From the NCBI GenBank assembly GCA_034678415.1, contig JAXDBV010000101.1, forward strand, positions 1 to 14,255: 14,255 bases of DNA. Reading direction: 5' to 3'. Positions 13,559 through 14,255 of this stretch are shown in pieces. Every line of letters starts with the position of its first letter. Position 1 is the first letter of the stretch. The stretch is from JAXDBV01 sp034678415 (GTDB lineage Bacteria > Bacteroidota > Bacteroidia > Bacteroidales > VadinHA17). Position numbers and translations under genes: made by a program. The notes beneath the pieces are model-generated. The model was not told the origin of the DNA, did not search any database, and was given only the letters and a program-made list of their open reading frames with translations.

Positions 13559-14255
13559 CTAACCGGCAGGGCCGGCCGATTTCTTCTTCCGGATGCTGAT
13601 ATTGATCTTGTTAAGAATAAAATACAAGGGAATGCCAAACAGGACCGTTGCCAATGCAACGGTCGATTCGAACGGCCTGTTCATGAACGCAACGATCATG
13701 ATCCCGATACTGCAAAGAATAAAGAACAGGGGTACAAAGGGGTAGCCCCATACCTTCACCGCCGTATCATTTCCTATATCCCGATGCCTGGCTATGAATA
13801 TGCCCGCAACAGCAAGGATGGGAAAGAGACCAATGGCAAATTCAATGTAGATGAGAAGCTGCTCCAGTGTCCCCGCGATAACCATGACCACTGCAATCAG
13901 CCCCTGGACGAGAATAGCCCTTCCCGGCACCGAATGTTTCGGATGTATTTTTGCTGCAAAGGGAAAAAAAAGCTTGTCTAGAGCCATGGCATAATATACC
14001 CTGGGCCCAACAATGATGTATGCGCTGAGCGAGGACAACAGAGCGATGCTGATAACCATCGATAATACGTTGCCGGTCCATGTACCAAAAGCTTTTTCTG
14101 CCGCGCTGCCAACGATAGTGACGTTATCCCGTATCTCCTCATAGGGCATGGCATAAAAAATGAACAGGTTCAGACAAATATAAATGACAATGACGAGGGT
14201 GGTACCCAGCACCAGTGAAACCGGCAGGTTTCGCCTGGGATTCTTTATCTCCCCG
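13559..14255 (-). CDS. APC-family amino-acid permease, C-terminal part (gene runs off the window)
   Basis: The minus-strand frame is open to the window edge, giving 231 residues of the C-terminal half; the N-terminus lies beyond base 14255. It enters with GEIKNPRRNLPVSLVLGT, the highly conserved loop after TM6 in amino acid-polyamine-organocation transporters. SSLSAYIIVGPRVYYAMALD (the TM8 region) and VPGRAILVQG follow, then at least four further hydrophobic segments and a Lys-rich tail (IRKKKSAGPAG). A GTG at 14212 could look like a start but lies inside the conserved region, so it is not the true one. The gene converges on the unrelated membrane-protein gene with 15 bases between their stops. 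The substrate cannot be read from this half; by family it is an amino acid, perhaps by exchange. Confidence 0.9.
   Translation of the reverse strand, partial: GEIKNPRRNLPVSLVLGTTLVIVIYICLNLFIFYAMPYEEIRDNVTIVGSAAEKAFGTWTGNVLSMVISIALLSSLSAYIIVGPRVYYAMALDKLFFPFAAKIHPKHSVPGRAILVQGLIAVVMVIAGTLEQLLIYIEFAIGLFPILAVAGIFIARHRDIGNDTAVKVWGYPFVPLFFILCSIGIMIVAFMNRPFESTVALATVLFGIPLYFILNKINISIRKKKSAGPAG

Noticed and set aside
13563..13575. Small GC-rich inverted repeat (ccggc, 3-base loop, gccgg) at the end of the permease gene as a terminator
   Set aside because: The stem is only five base pairs, lies inside the last codons of the gene and is not followed by a proper T run on either strand.

Overview
This window is dominated by one long plus-strand operon, entering from upstream of base 1 and ending at a perfect 12-bp hairpin terminator at about 12,650. 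It encodes an energy-converting, membrane-bound group 4 [NiFe]-hydrogenase (Mbh/Ech/FHL-like) fused at the genetic level to a complete Mrp-type Na+/H+ antiporter module and to a sulfhydrogenase-type beta/gamma (HydB/HydG-like) NAD(P)H-handling module. The likely host is an anaerobic, fermentative bacterium. I favour Bacteroidota (Bacteroidales-like) because most start codons lack a Shine-Dalgarno sequence, GC content looks close to 50% with frequent ATA and AGG/AGA codons, and the accessory proteins look bacterial. This assignment is an inference from style, not proof.

Layout. (i) 2-2155, electron-input module: a HydB-like 4Fe-4S subunit (5'-truncated by the window and interrupted by an in-frame TAG), a HydG-like FAD/NAD(P)/[2Fe-2S] subunit and a HycB-like 2x[4Fe-4S] ferredoxin subunit. 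(ii) 2170-5184, hydrogenase core: NuoH-, NuoB-, NuoC- and NuoD-like subunits. The large subunit keeps both CxxC nickel-binding motifs. (iii) 5194-11061, ion-translocation arm: a NuoL/MrpA-like subunit, a fused MbhD-MbhE protein, then MrpB, C, D, E, F and G, which is the canonical bacterial mrpABCDEFG order with mrpA split in two. (iv) 11058-12599: a HycF-like Fe-S subunit with a C-terminal double-CxxC ribbon, a HycI-type maturation protease and a small double-CxxC protein of unknown function. (v) 12692-13543, a separate plus-strand gene for an unrecognised multi-pass membrane protein. (vi) 13559-14255, the 3' end of a minus-strand APC amino-acid permease gene running off the window.

How it may work. 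Electrons would pass between NAD(P)H (HydG FAD), HydB clusters, the HycB-like ferredoxin, the HycF-like subunit, the NuoB-like proximal cluster and the Ni-Fe site. H2 production or oxidation would be coupled through the NuoH-like subunit to Na+/H+ movement in the Mrp arm. The direction and true electron donor cannot be read from the sequence, and a further catalytic subunit (for example a formate dehydrogenase) may lie upstream.

The points most worth checking are the amber codon inside hydB, with the second half of the protein intact in the same frame; the unusual beta/gamma + Mbh + full-Mrp combination; and the apparent loss of the TM5 glutamate in one of the two antiporter-like subunits. 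There are no gene-free stretches longer than 300 bases; the longest gap is 92 bases, at 12600-12691.
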